From Pseudomonas sp. DNDY-54 (GTDB lineage: Bacteria > Pseudomonadota > Gammaproteobacteria > Pseudomonadales > Pseudomonadaceae), in NCBI RefSeq assembly GCF_019880365.1, contig NZ_CP082271.1:3162001-3226000 (forward strand): a stretch of DNA of 64,000 nucleotides, read 5' to 3'. This document shows positions 36,121 to 45,456 of this stretch, piece by piece. The notes beneath the pieces are model-generated. The model did not search any database. It worked only from the letters and a program-made list of their open reading frames with translations, and was not told the origin of the DNA. Positions within the stretch are counted from its first letter, which is position 1. Every line of letters begins with the position of its first letter. The translations under genes were made by a program, and so were the position numbers.

Positions 36121-39100
36121 TCAGTCGTCGCCGAGCGACAACAAGGACGCGTTCCCCCCGACAGCAGTGGTGTTGGTAGACGTGGTGCGCTCGTTGACGA
36201 AGCGCAGCAGGTAGCTCGGGCCACCCGCTTTCGGGCCGGTGCCAGACAGGCCACAGCCACCGAACGGCTGCACACCGACCACGGCGCCCACCTGGTTGCG
36301 GTTGACGTAGAGGTTGCCGACCCGCGCCAGCGCCTCGATGCGCTCGGCGGTTTCCTCGTTGCGGCTGTGGATGCCGAGGGTCAGGCCGTAGCCGGTGGCG
36401 TTGATATCGGCGACAACCTTTTCCAGGTCCGCCGCATCGAAACGCACCACGTGCAGCACGGGACCGAACTGTTCTTTCTTCAGCTCGTGGATCCCGCCGA
36501 TCTCGAACGCCACTGGCGCAACGAAATGGCCATTGAGGCTGCCCGGCAGTTTGGCTTCGGCGATCACCTTGCCTTCGGCCTTGAGCTGCTGAATATGCGC
36601 CAACAGGCCGTCACGCGCTTCGGCATCGATCACCGGGCCCAGGTCGTTTTCGCGGAGATGGGTCGGGCCGACTTTCAGCTGGTCCATCGCGCCTTTGATC
36701 AGCTCGATTACCCGATCAGCGATGTCTCGCTGCACGTAGAGCACACGCAGGGCGGAACAACGCTGGCCAGCGCTGGTGAAGGCCGAACCGATGGCATCCT
36801 TGACCACCTGCTCAGGCAGCGCGGTGGAGTCGACGATCATCGCGTTCTGGCCGCCGGTTTCGGCGATCAGCGTAGCGATGGCGCCCTCTTTCTCGGCCAG
36901 CTGGCGGTTGATGATGCGCGCCGTGTCGGTGGAGCCGGTGAAGCACACACCGACCACACGCGGATCGCGGCAGAACACGCCGCCAAGGGTCGCGCCGTCG
37001 CCCGGGAGGAAGGCAATCGCTTCCTTTGGCAGACCGGCTTCGAACATCAGTTCCAGCGCGCGCGCAGCGATCAGGCTGGTCTGCTCGGCGGGCTTGGCCA
37101 GCACGGTATTGCCGGCGACCAAGGCTGCAGTGATCTGACCGAGGTAGATCGCCAGCGGGAAGTTCCAGGGGCTGATGCAGACGAATACGCCACGGCCTTC
37201 GTGGAACAGCTCGTTGCGCTCGCCGGTCGGGCCCTTGAGTTCTTCACGCCCAAGTTTCAGGCGAGCCTGCAGCGCGTAATAACGGCAGAAATCCACGGCT
37301 TCACGGACTTCGTCGATGCCGTCCTGCAGAGTTTTGCCGGCTTCCAGCGTGCACATGGCCATCAGCTCGGCGCGGTTGGCTTCCAGCAGGTCACCAAGGC
37401 GTTCGAGAATCTGCGCGCGCTGCTCGATGGGCGTCGCGTTCCAGCGCGGCCAAAAAGCTGACAACCCGTCGATGGCCTGTTTGGCCTGCTCGGCAGTGGC
37501 GAACTGGGCAGTGCCGACTTCCTGGCTGAGTTGATACGGGCAATGCACCTTGTGCGCTGTGCCAGTGAGCTTCTGCCCGCCGATCACTGGCGCGGCTTGC
37601 CACTGGCGATCAAGGAAGGTCTGGTAGGCGCTGGACAGGTCGTTCCACTGAGTCTGGATGTTCATGTTGATGCCTTGCGAGTTGGTCCGATTGCCGTACA
37701 GCGCCGGCGGGAGCGGGATGCGATGGTTGCCGAGGGTCTTGAACTGACGCAGCTGGGTGACCGGGTGATCAATTAGGGTCTCGACCGGCACGCGCGGGTC
37801 GACCAGCTGATGGACGAAGGATGAATTGGCGCCGTTCTCAAGCAGGCGCCGCACCAGATACGGCAGCAGGTCCTTGTGAGCACCAACCGGCGCGTAGATG
37901 CGCACGTTCTTGCGGTACTTCTCGATCACCGTGTCATAGAGCGCGTCGCCCATGCCATGCAGGCGCTGGAACTCGAACTCACGCGGGACTTTCAGCTCGC
38001 CCACCATCGAAAGAATGCAGCTCACCGTGTGCGCGTTGTGGCTGGCGAATTGCGGGTAGATCACGCCACGGGTGTGCTCGGACAGCAGATACCGGGCGCA
38101 AGCCAGGTAGGAGGTGTCGGTGCCTTCCTTGCGGGTGTAGACCGGATAGCCATCGAGACCCTGAACCTGGCACTGCTTGATCTCGCTGTCCCAGTAGGCG
38201 CCTTTAACCAGACGCAGCGGGATGCGGGCGTTCAGCTCTTTACCCAGTAGGGTCAACCAGACCAGCACCGGCAGGCAGCGCTTGGAATAGGCCTGGATCA
38301 CCAGACCAAACTCGCCCCAGCCAGCAATGGCCGGGTCACGCATCAGTTTCTCGTAGAGTTCCAACGACAGTTCGAGGCGGTCGGCTTCTTCGGCGTCAAT
38401 GGTGATGCCGACGTCGAGCTTGCGCGCCAGGATGGCCAGCTCGCGGACGCTTTCGAACAATTCGGTGAGCACACGCTCACGTTGGGCCACTTCGTAACGC
38501 GGATGCAGCGCGGACAGCTTGATCGACACCGACGGTCGCGGGCCGGGGCCAACCTGCGGCTCGGCACCGACGGTTTCCACCGCCTGACGGTAATCGGCCA
38601 TGTACTTGCGCGCATCTTCATCGGTCAGCGCCGCTTCGCCGAGCATGTCGAAGGAATAGGTGTAGCCCTTCTCGCGCTCGGGGCGGCCGTTCTTCAGCGC
38701 TTCGGAGATGGTCCGGCCAAGCACGAACTGCTTGCCCATCAGCTTCATCGCCTGGTTCATCGCCGCGCGGATGACCGGCTCACCGGAACGCTTGACCAGT
38801 CGACCGATGACATTCTTCGGACGGCCGTCGGAATTGTCCGGGTCTACGACCTTGCCAGTCATCACCAGGCCCCAGGCGGCGAAGTTGACCAGCACGTTGT
38901 CGCTCTGGCCGAGGTGGCGTTCCCACTCGGCGGCGTTGAGCTTGTCGCGGATCAGGGCGTCGGCCGTTGCCGAATCCGGCACGCGCAGCAGCGCTTCGGC
39001 CAGGCACATCAGCATCAGGCCTTCATGGGTATCCAGGCTGTACTGACGCAGCAGCGCATCTAGGGTGTCGACGGCATTGTCGCGGCCACGTACCGCTTCG

Positions 39101-39282
39101 ATCAGGGTACGAGCTTCACGGCGGATGGCTTCGATGCCCGCTTCGCCGGGATCGGCGAGCTGCAGCAGTTCGTTCAGGTAGGCCGCCTCGTCAACGCTGT
39201 AGTTGGCGCTGATGACGGGAAAGAATTCGGCGGCTTTCAGGTTGGCGAAATCGCCCTGCAAGACTTGACCGGCTTTGAACAT
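36121..39282 (-). CDS. putA: Bifunctional proline dehydrogenase / glutamate-semialdehyde dehydrogenase PutA
   Basis: The 1053-residue membrane-associated flavoenzyme oxidises proline to glutamate in two steps. The FAD-binding proline dehydrogenase barrel spans about residues 160-530 (SIKLSALHPRYE, RLVKGAYWDSEIK, APVGAHKDLLPYLVRRLLENGANSSFVH). The aldehyde dehydrogenase domain spans about 560-1030, with Glu in LIAETGGQNAM and Cys in SAGQRCSALR. It lacks the N-terminal ribbon-helix-helix domain of trifunctional PutA, so it should not repress its own gene. That agrees with a separate AraC-type regulator next door. Confidence 0.97.
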   Translation of the reverse strand: MFKAGQVLQGDFANLKAAEFFPVISANYSVDEAAYLNELLQLADPGEAGIEAIRREARTLIEAVRGRDNAVDTLDALLRQYSLDTHEGLMLMCLAEALLRVPDSATADALIRDKLNAAEWERHLGQSDNVLVNFAAWGLVMTGKVVDPDNSDGRPKNVIGRLVKRSGEPVIRAAMNQAMKLMGKQFVLGRTISEALKNGRPEREKGYTYSFDMLGEAALTDEDARKYMADYRQAVETVGAEPQVGPGPRPSVSIKLSALHPRYEVAQRERVLTELFESVRELAILARKLDVGITIDAEEADRLELSLELYEKLMRDPAIAGWGEFGLVIQAYSKRCLPVLVWLTLLGKELNARIPLRLVKGAYWDSEIKQCQVQGLDGYPVYTRKEGTDTSYLACARYLLSEHTRGVIYPQFASHNAHTVSCILSMVGELKVPREFEFQRLHGMGDALYDTVIEKYRKNVRIYAPVGAHKDLLPYLVRRLLENGANSSFVHQLVDPRVPVETLIDHPVTQLRQFKTLGNHRIPLPPALYGNRTNSQGINMNIQTQWNDLSSAYQTFLDRQWQAAPVIGGQKLTGTAHKVHCPYQLSQEVGTAQFATAEQAKQAIDGLSAFWPRWNATPIEQRAQILERLGDLLEANRAELMAMCTLEAGKTLQDGIDEVREAVDFCRYYALQARLKLGREELKGPTGERNELFHEGRGVFVCISPWNFPLAIYLGQITAALVAGNTVLAKPAEQTSLIAARALELMFEAGLPKEAIAFLPGDGATLGGVFCRDPRVVGVCFTGSTDTARIINRQLAEKEGAIATLIAETGGQNAMIVDSTALPEQVVKDAIGSAFTSAGQRCSALRVLYVQRDIADRVIELIKGAMDQLKVGPTHLRENDLGPVIDAEARDGLLAHIQQLKAEGKVIAEAKLPGSLNGHFVAPVAFEIGGIHELKKEQFGPVLHVVRFDAADLEKVVADINATGYGLTLGIHSRNEETAERIEALARVGNLYVNRNQVGAVVGVQPFGGCGLSGTGPKAGGPSYLLRFVNERTTSTNTTAVGGNASLLSLGDD

Positions 39283-39408
39283 CGCGCCGCTCCTCTCGTG
39301 GAGTGTTGTTGTGTGGAACTGGCTCGACGAGCGATCTGAGCGGTGTATTGCACAGCGGTTCGCCGAACGGGTAGGCGAATCTACGGCGGGGGCGTTTTGG
39401 GTTGTTGC

Positions 39409-39440
39409 GCAAAACTACGGATCTTTTACAAAAAGCTACG
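39409..39440 (-). promoter_or_regulatory. Candidate PruR operator upstream of putA
   Basis: Two direct half-sites, GCAAAACTACG (39409-39419) and CAAAAAGCTACG (39429-39440), have their CTACG cores exactly 21 bases apart (39415 and 39436), two helical turns, which suits an AraC-type activator. A third CTACG lies at 39381. They lie about 130-160 bases upstream of the putA start. The PruR assignment is inference. Confidence 0.45.
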
Positions 39441-39542
39441 CGTTTTGATAACCGTCAAACTGCTGTCACAGAAAGCCGTTAGGCGCGACAGGAGGCGACC
39501 AGCGAAGGGAGAAACGGACCGAAACCGTGCATTCGACGTCGG

Positions 39543-40298
39543 TTAATCATCGCCACACCGTAGTCGTTTCGGCGTCAGCCCGAGGTAGCGCCGCGTCGCT
39601 GTGGTGAGCGCACTCTGGCTTGAGAAACCACACTCTTCCGCGATTCGGACCAACGGCAGCGGACTCTCCCGCAGCAATCTCGCGGCGCGATCCAGCCGGC
39701 TTTTCAGCAGGTATTGGTGAGGGGTCAGGCCAACGCTGTCTTTGAACTGAACATGAAAGTGGCTCGGGCTCAGGCAAACAACTTGTGCGAGCTCAGCCAC
39801 GGTGATCCGGCGCGCCAGATTGCGTTCGATGTGCGCATCCAGACGCGCCACGTCCAATGGCCCCTTGGGTTGGCCTGTTGCCTCGCCAAAGACCCGCAAA
39901 TGCAAGGCCCGCAGCAGCACACCGCCCAACGCACGCGCCAGCAGCGGATCGCTGCCGTAACGTGCCAGCTCAGCACCGGCGTAATTGAGGAGGTTGTGGA
40001 AGTCGGCATCCAGCGCCGGGTAGCGTGGCGTCTCGAATAGCTGGGCCAGCAGGCGAGGATCATCCGCGCTCAGATCCTGCTCATCAAGATCGATGATGAG
40101 CATGCGGTTCTCACCCTTGCCTGCGAACTCGTGCTCGGCATGGCCTGGCACCAGACACGCGCGCATGCGGCAAACCTCACCGCCCGAGCCGTCCACTTCG
40201 AACTCGGCGCTGCCCGCGAGCGACAGGACCAACTGATGGTAGTCGTGGGCGTGTTCGTGGGCCTGATCATCAAGGCGAAGCAGACGGGCATTGAGCAT
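39543..40298 (-). CDS. pruR: AraC-family regulator of proline use
   Basis: The 251-residue protein has an N-terminal cupin-like sensing domain (about residues 10-90, HEHAHDYHQLVLSLAGSAEFEVDG) and a C-terminal AraC domain with two helix-turn-helix parts (about 150-248: ITVAELAQVVCLSPSHFHVQFK, then RIAEECGFSSQSALTTATRRYLGLTPKRLR). In P. aeruginosa the regulator PruR, in the same position by putA, activates proline catabolic genes. Placement, length and the lack of a repressor domain in this PutA support the name. Confidence 0.87.
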   Translation of the reverse strand: MLNARLLRLDDQAHEHAHDYHQLVLSLAGSAEFEVDGSGGEVCRMRACLVPGHAEHEFAGKGENRMLIIDLDEQDLSADDPRLLAQLFETPRYPALDADFHNLLNYAGAELARYGSDPLLARALGGVLLRALHLRVFGEATGQPKGPLDVARLDAHIERNLARRITVAELAQVVCLSPSHFHVQFKDSVGLTPHQYLLKSRLDRAARLLRESPLPLVRIAEECGFSSQSALTTATRRYLGLTPKRLRCGDD

Positions 40299-40382
40299 GG
40301 TGAGTACCTGACGTATTGCCGCACTTTACCGGAGGCATGAGCGCTTTCACAGCCGGGGGCAAGCGCCAAAGGCTGCAATCGG

Positions 40383-40411
40383 ATTGAAATCATTTGGCGG
40401 ATACCCATCTA
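40383..40411 (+). promoter_or_regulatory. Candidate heat-shock (sigma-32) promoter of asrA
   Basis: ATTGAAA (40383-40389) and CCCATCTA (40404-40411), 14 bases apart, resemble the sigma-32 consensus CTTGAAA / CCCCATNT. The -10 element ends 28 bases before the asrA start. A heat-shock promoter suits a Lon-type protease. Confidence 0.6.
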
Positions 40412-40439
40412 AAGAGCACGTACTCGCAACAGGTGCCGC

Positions 40440-42821
40440 ATGAACGACGACATCAATCAGGATTTTGAGCAGAACATTTCTTCTACCGGTCTGGCGCTGC
40501 CGGATCAGAACCTGCCCGACAAGCTGTATATCGTCCCGGTGCACAACCGGCCCTTCTTCCCCGCTCAGGTGTTACCGGTCATCGTTAACGAAGACCCGTG
40601 GGCAGAAACCCTGGAGCTGGTGGCAAAGACACCGCACCAGCGCCTGGCCCTCTTCTATATGGATACGCCGGCGCCGGATGCGGCCAGTTTCGATCCGGAC
40701 AGCCTGCCTGACCACGGCACCATGGTTCGCGTGCATCACGCGTCGAAGGAAGGTGGCAAGCTGCAGTTCGTCGCCCAGGGTATGGCCCGGGTCCGAATCA
40801 AGGGCTGGCTGCGCCGTAAACCACCTTACCTCGTGGAGGTCGACTACCCGCAGAGCGACGAGGACCCACGTGACGAGGTCAAGGCCTACGGCATGGCGCT
40901 GATCAATGCGATCAAGGAGCTGCTGCCGCTCAACCCGCTCTACAGCGAAGAACTGAAGAACTACCTCAACCGATTCAGCCCGAACGCGCCGTCTCCGTTG
41001 ACCGACTTCGCCGCCGCGCTGACCACGGCGCCAGGTATCGAGCTGCAGGAAGTCCTGGACACTGTGCCCGTCCTCAAGCGCATGGAAAAAGTCCTGCCGC
41101 TGCTGCGCAAGGAAGTCGAGGTCGCCAAGCTGCAGAAAGAGCTGACCGGCGAAGTGAATCGCAAGATCGGCGAACGCCAGCGCGAGTTCTTCCTCAAGGA
41201 ACAGCTGAAGATCATTCAGCAGGAACTGGGCATCACCAAGGATGACCGCAGCGCCGACGCCGATGAATTCCGCTCTCGCCTGGAAGGCAAGGTGGTGCCA
41301 CCTGCCGCGCTGAAACGTATCGACGACGAACTGACCAAACTGTCGGTGTTGGAGGCGGGTTCGCCTGAATATGCGGTGACGCGCAATTATCTGGACTGGG
41401 CGACCTCAATGCCCTGGGGCCTGTACAGCGAGGACAAGCTCGACCTTGAACGGGCGCGGAAAATACTCAACGAGCACCACGCCGGGCTCGATGACATCAA
41501 AAGTCGGATCATCGAATTCCTCGCCGTGGGCGCATTTCGCGGCGAAATCGCCGGGTCCATCGTGCTGCTGGTCGGCCCACCAGGCGTAGGCAAGACCAGC
41601 ATCGGCAAGTCGATTGCCGAATCGCTGGGCCGCCCGTTCTACCGGTTCAGTGTGGGTGGCATGCGCGATGAAGCCGAGATCAAGGGCCACCGGCGTACCT
41701 ACATCGGCGCCCTGCCCGGCAAGCTGGTGCAGGCACTGAAAGAAGTTGAAGTGATGAACCCGGTGATCATGCTCGATGAGGTGGACAAGCTGGGCAACAG
41801 CCACCAGGGCGACCCGGCGTCAGCGTTGCTGGAAACCCTGGACCCGGAACAGAACGTCGGCTTTCTCGATCATTACCTCGATCTGCGTCTGGACCTGTCC
41901 AAGGTGCTATTCGTCTGCACGGCCAACAGCCTCTATTCGATTCCCGGACCGCTGCTGGATCGGATGGAGATCATCCGTCTGTCTGGCTATATCACCGAGG
42001 AAAAGCTGGCGATTGCCAAACGCCACCTCTGGCCGCGGCAGCTCGAGCGTGCCGCCGTGCCGAAAAAACGCCTGGCGATTAGCGATAGCGCGTTGCGCCA
42101 TTTGATCGAAGGTTATGCACGCGAGGCTGGCGTGCGGCAACTCGACAAACAGCTCGGCAAGCTGGTGCGCAAGGCCGTGGTCAAGCTGCTCGATGAGCCC
42201 GAAAGCAAAATCAAGATTGGTCCGAAGGATATCGAGAGTTATCTGGGCATCCCGTTCTGGCATCCGGAACAACTGCTCACCGGGGTCGGGGTCGTCACCG
42301 GCTTGGCCTGGAACAGCATGGGCGGCGCCACGCTACCCATCGAAGCCACGCGCATTCATACGCTCAATCGGGGTTTCAAACTCACCGGCAAGCTCGGTGA
42401 TGTGATGAAGGAGTCAGCCGAGATCGCGTTCAGCTATGTGAATTCGCACCTGAAGGAATTCAAAGGCGATCCCAAGTTCTTCGACCAGGCCTTCGTGCAC
42501 ATGCACGTACCGGAAGGCGCAACACCCAAGGATGGTCCGAGCGCCGGCATCAGCATGGCCAGTGCCCTGTTGTCTCTGGCGCGCAACCAGGCGCCCAAGA
42601 AAGGCGTGGCCATGACCGGCGAACTCACGCTGACGGGCTTGGTACTACCGATCGGCGGTTTGCGTGAGAAGGTCATCGCCGCGCGCCGCTTGAAGCTATA
42701 CGAGCTGATCATCCCCGAACTGAACCGAGGGGATTTCGAAGAGCTGCCTGATTATCTGAAGGAAGGCCTGACGATGCATTTCGCCAAGCGATTCAGCGAC
42801 GTGGTGAAGGTGCTGTTCTGA
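40440..42821 (+). CDS. asrA: Lon-type ATP-dependent protease (AsrA-like)
   Basis: 793 residues, a full LonA layout: substrate-binding N-domain (about 25-240), coiled coil (about 240-300, RQREFFLKEQLKIIQQELG), AAA+ module with Walker A GPPGVGKT (379-386) and Walker B VIMLDEVDK, and a C-terminal protease domain with the Ser701/Lys744 dyad (PKDGPSAGIS and REKVIAAR). The 43-residue dyad distance is the same as in E. coli Lon. The position beside pruR/putA and icp matches the second Lon of P. aeruginosa, AsrA, which affects stress and aminoglycoside response, rather than housekeeping lon next to clpX. Confidence 0.88.
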   Translation: MNDDINQDFEQNISSTGLALPDQNLPDKLYIVPVHNRPFFPAQVLPVIVNEDPWAETLELVAKTPHQRLALFYMDTPAPDAASFDPDSLPDHGTMVRVHHASKEGGKLQFVAQGMARVRIKGWLRRKPPYLVEVDYPQSDEDPRDEVKAYGMALINAIKELLPLNPLYSEELKNYLNRFSPNAPSPLTDFAAALTTAPGIELQEVLDTVPVLKRMEKVLPLLRKEVEVAKLQKELTGEVNRKIGERQREFFLKEQLKIIQQELGITKDDRSADADEFRSRLEGKVVPPAALKRIDDELTKLSVLEAGSPEYAVTRNYLDWATSMPWGLYSEDKLDLERARKILNEHHAGLDDIKSRIIEFLAVGAFRGEIAGSIVLLVGPPGVGKTSIGKSIAESLGRPFYRFSVGGMRDEAEIKGHRRTYIGALPGKLVQALKEVEVMNPVIMLDEVDKLGNSHQGDPASALLETLDPEQNVGFLDHYLDLRLDLSKVLFVCTANSLYSIPGPLLDRMEIIRLSGYITEEKLAIAKRHLWPRQLERAAVPKKRLAISDSALRHLIEGYAREAGVRQLDKQLGKLVRKAVVKLLDEPESKIKIGPKDIESYLGIPFWHPEQLLTGVGVVTGLAWNSMGGATLPIEATRIHTLNRGFKLTGKLGDVMKESAEIAFSYVNSHLKEFKGDPKFFDQAFVHMHVPEGATPKDGPSAGISMASALLSLARNQAPKKGVAMTGELTLTGLVLPIGGLREKVIAARRLKLYELIIPELNRGDFEELPDYLKEGLTMHFAKRFSDVVKVLF

Positions 42822-42829
42822 TCGTCGGC

Positions 42830-42859
42830 GACGGGCCGTGCGATGCATGACGGCCCGTC
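42830..42859 (+). terminator. Hairpin after asrA
   Basis: GACGGGCCGT (42830-42839) and ACGGCCCGTC (42850-42859) form a perfect 10-bp stem with a 10-base loop, eight bases past the stop codon. The following T-run is weak (GCTTTG), so termination may be partial. Confidence 0.5.
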
Positions 42860-42984
42860 GCGATGCTTTGTCCGCGTGGCGGTTGCGCCGCGATCGCGAA
42901 TGACTTTACGCCTGCGCCTTCACGTCTTATGGTTTTCAGCGACGCCTGCGTTGTTCTCCTTCTTTTTCTCCTGAGCCCATCACC

Positions 42985-43374
42985 ATGTTGCTTGCCCGTC
43001 TCCTTTCATTTGCTCCTCTGCTCGTGCTTGCCGGCTGCGCCACGACTCCGCCCAGCAGCGTCGCGCTGAACGATGATGCGGACTGTCCGGTGAACTTGCA
43101 GCGAGGGCAGACGCTGATCGTCACGTTGCCGAGCAATCCCGCCTCGGGCTACCGCTGGCATCTGCGCGACGTGTCGAACGAACAACTGAAAAGCCTCGGG
43201 CCGGAGGTATTCAGTTCGCCAAAAACGGACGTGATCGGTGGCGACGGCATGTCCACTTGGCGCTTCGAGGCAGCTGACGCCGGTAGCGGGCGCCTCTACC
43301 TGACGTATGAGCGGCCTTGGGAAAGCGAATCTGAGCCGGCCGGTCTGTTCGACTGCCGTATCGAGGTCGAATAA
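42985..43374 (+). CDS. icp: Chagasin-family inhibitor of cysteine peptidases
   Basis: The 129-residue lipoprotein precursor has lipobox VLAGC (Cys18). The mature part has the three chagasin loops: NPASGYRW (BC loop, NPTTGY-like), the glycine-rich DE loop VIGGDGMSTWRFEA, and RPWE in the FG loop. These loops plug the active site of papain-like peptidases. As a lipoprotein it would sit in the envelope, facing host or rival proteases. It follows asrA as in P. aeruginosa. The target is unknown. Confidence 0.88.
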   Translation: MLLARLLSFAPLLVLAGCATTPPSSVALNDDADCPVNLQRGQTLIVTLPSNPASGYRWHLRDVSNEQLKSLGPEVFSSPKTDVIGGDGMSTWRFEAADAGSGRLYLTYERPWESESEPAGLFDCRIEVE

Positions 43375-43472
43375 CCCCAGGGGCAGTTCGCCGGCTGTCC
43401 AGTTGGCAAGGGCGATCGGCCTGGCTTTCCGCTACAATGCCGCCCCTGTTTTTCAGCTGCCCAGACACCGCC

Positions 43473-44216
43473 GTGAGCCACGAACCCGATCGCCTGTTCG
43501 CCCAGCCCCTCGCCCAGCCCCAGGACTTTGTCTTCAACGAAGATGTGGTGCGGGTCTTTCCCGACATGATCAAACGCTCGGTTCCGGGCTATCCCACTAT
43601 TGTCGAGAACATCGGTGTGCTGGCTGCGCAATTTGCCCAGCCGAACACCTGCCTCTATGACTTGGGATGCTCGCTGGGCGCCGTGACGCAAGCGTTGCGC
43701 CGGCACGTCAAGACAGACAATTGCCAGGTAATTGCCGTCGATAACTCTGCCGCCATGGTCGAGCGCTGTCGGGAATATCTGCATGGGCAGGACTCGATGT
43801 TTCAAGAGTTGCTCCCGGTCGACGTGATCGAAGCGGATGTGCTCAACCTCGCATTCAAGCCCGCCTCACTGGTCGCGCTCAACTTCACGCTGCAGTTCAT
43901 CCCCCCCGAGCAGCGGCCAGCCCTGCTCGGCGCCATACGCCAGGCGCTGGTTCCCGGTGGCGCGCTGATCCTCTCCGAGAAGTTGCGGTTCGAGGACGAG
44001 CAGGAGCAAGCACTGCTGACCGACCTGCATATCGCCTTCAAACGCGCCAACGGCTATAGCGAGCTGGAAATCGCCCAGAAGCGCAGCGCCATCGAGAACG
44101 TGATGAAGCCCGACAGCCTGGAAACCCACCGCCAGCGCCTGATCGACGCCGGTTTTTCCAAGGTGGTGCCCTGGTTTCAATGCCTGAATTTCGCCTCGTT
44201 GATCGCCCTGCCATGA
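43473..44216 (+). CDS. cmoA: Carboxy-S-adenosyl-L-methionine synthase
   Basis: CmoA turns S-adenosylmethionine and prephenate into carboxy-SAM, the donor for the cmo5U34 wobble base. 247 residues from GTG 43473 (VSHEPDRLFAQPL), chosen because it matches the family N-terminus; an in-frame ATG at 43437 would add 12 non-matching residues. The SAM-binding motif is YDLGCSLGAVTQAL near residue 62. The stop overlaps the cmoB start (ATGA). Confidence 0.95.
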   Translation: MSHEPDRLFAQPLAQPQDFVFNEDVVRVFPDMIKRSVPGYPTIVENIGVLAAQFAQPNTCLYDLGCSLGAVTQALRRHVKTDNCQVIAVDNSAAMVERCREYLHGQDSMFQELLPVDVIEADVLNLAFKPASLVALNFTLQFIPPEQRPALLGAIRQALVPGGALILSEKLRFEDEQEQALLTDLHIAFKRANGYSELEIAQKRSAIENVMKPDSLETHRQRLIDAGFSKVVPWFQCLNFASLIALP

Positions 44217-45175
44217 ATCTCGATCTCACTCCCCTCGCCTGGCGTCTGGCCGGTACTCCGCTGGCAGCGTGGGCAAACGGCCTGCAACAGCAACTCGACA
44301 GCAAACTCGCGATTGGCCACGGTGACCTGCCGCGCTGGCGTCGCGCCGTCGATGCGTTGCCGGATATCACGCCGACCGCGGTCGAGCTGAGGGCGGAGTT
44401 CCGCCTGGAAGCTGGCTGCGACGAGGCCTGCCGTGCCGTGACGCACGACGCGCTGTTCGGCCTGTCCCCCTGGCGCAAAGGGCCGTTCAATGTATTCGGT
44501 GTACACGTCGATACCGAATGGCGCTCGGACTGGAAGTGGGACCGCGTTTCACCGCACCTGGATCTGAATGGCAAACGCATCCTGGATGTTGGCTGCGGCA
44601 ACGGCTACTACATGTGGCGGATGCTCGGTGCCGGCGCCGACTCTGTGGTCGGCATCGATCCGAACTGGCTGTTCTTCTGCCAGTTCCACGCGATGAAGCG
44701 CTACCTGGAAGAGCTGCCTGTCTGGCATCTCCCCATGGCACTGGAAGAACTGCCGCCTAAGCTCGAAGGATTCGACACTGTCTTTTCCATGGGCGTGCTC
44801 TACCACCGTCGCTCCCCCGTCGACCATCTGCTCGACCTCAAGGATTGCCTGGTCAAAGGCGGCGAATTGGTCCTGGAAACCCTCGTGGTCGAGGGCAACG
44901 AGCACACCGCCCTGGTCCCGGAGGACCGCTACGCGCAGATGCGCAATGTCTGGTTCCTGCCTTCGGTCGCCGCGCTGGAATGCTGGCTGCGCCGCGCCGG
45001 ATTCGTTGACGTGCGGTGCGTCGACGTCAGCGTCACCAGCATCCAGGAGCAGCGCAGTACGGACTGGATGCGCTATCAATCTCTGCCGGATTTCCTAGAC
45101 CCGCAGGATCATGGAAAAACGATCGAAGGCCTGCCCGCTCCGATGCGCGCCGTGCTGATCGCACGCAAGCCCTAA
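44213..45175 (+). CDS. cmoB: tRNA U34 carboxymethyltransferase
   Basis: CmoB transfers the carboxymethyl group made by CmoA to 5-hydroxyuridine 34 of tRNAs. 320 residues from ATG 44213; an upstream ATG at 44180 lies within cmoA and is not favoured. It has the helical N-terminal part, GLSPWRKGPF near residue 94, the SAM motif ILDVGCGNGYYMWRM near residue 123, and SMGVLYHRRSP. Translationally coupled to cmoA. Confidence 0.95.
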   Translation: MNLDLTPLAWRLAGTPLAAWANGLQQQLDSKLAIGHGDLPRWRRAVDALPDITPTAVELRAEFRLEAGCDEACRAVTHDALFGLSPWRKGPFNVFGVHVDTEWRSDWKWDRVSPHLDLNGKRILDVGCGNGYYMWRMLGAGADSVVGIDPNWLFFCQFHAMKRYLEELPVWHLPMALEELPPKLEGFDTVFSMGVLYHRRSPVDHLLDLKDCLVKGGELVLETLVVEGNEHTALVPEDRYAQMRNVWFLPSVAALECWLRRAGFVDVRCVDVSVTSIQEQRSTDWMRYQSLPDFLDPQDHGKTIEGLPAPMRAVLIARKP

Positions 45176-45456
45176 CGCAGCGCGCGGCCCCTGCGCTGTT
45201 CTTCAGCCAGCTGACGCAACGGCGCTTGTGCTTTTTCCAGCACGCGCGGCCGGCTCAAGTCACGCATCCGCAATTGCCGGTCGCTGAGCGTGAGCAGGCG
45301 CCGATAGAGGCGGCGCTTGCGCCAGGCCGCGAACCAGTCGAGCGCCAACGTCTGCAGCTCAACTGGCCACATGGCCGGCAGATAGACATCCGGCATCGCT
45401 GGGCCTCTTCGCGGATCGTTTGGTTCATCTATGAATCGTCGGTCTGAACACTTCAT
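45172..45456 (-). CDS. Small DUF1127-like protein
   Basis: 94 residues from ATG 45456, with GGAGG just upstream. It is strongly basic in its middle (WFAAWRKRRLYRRLLTLSDRQLRMRDLSR). The segment LLTLSDRQLRMRDLSRP resembles the DUF1127 core (LxxLxDxxLRDIGLxR). Family proteins are short, and some bind RNA. The gene overlaps the cmoB stop by four bases on the opposite strand and diverges from the LysR gene. Function unknown. Confidence 0.65.
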   Translation of the reverse strand: MKCSDRRFIDEPNDPRRGPAMPDVYLPAMWPVELQTLALDWFAAWRKRRLYRRLLTLSDRQLRMRDLSRPRVLEKAQAPLRQLAEEQRRGRALR

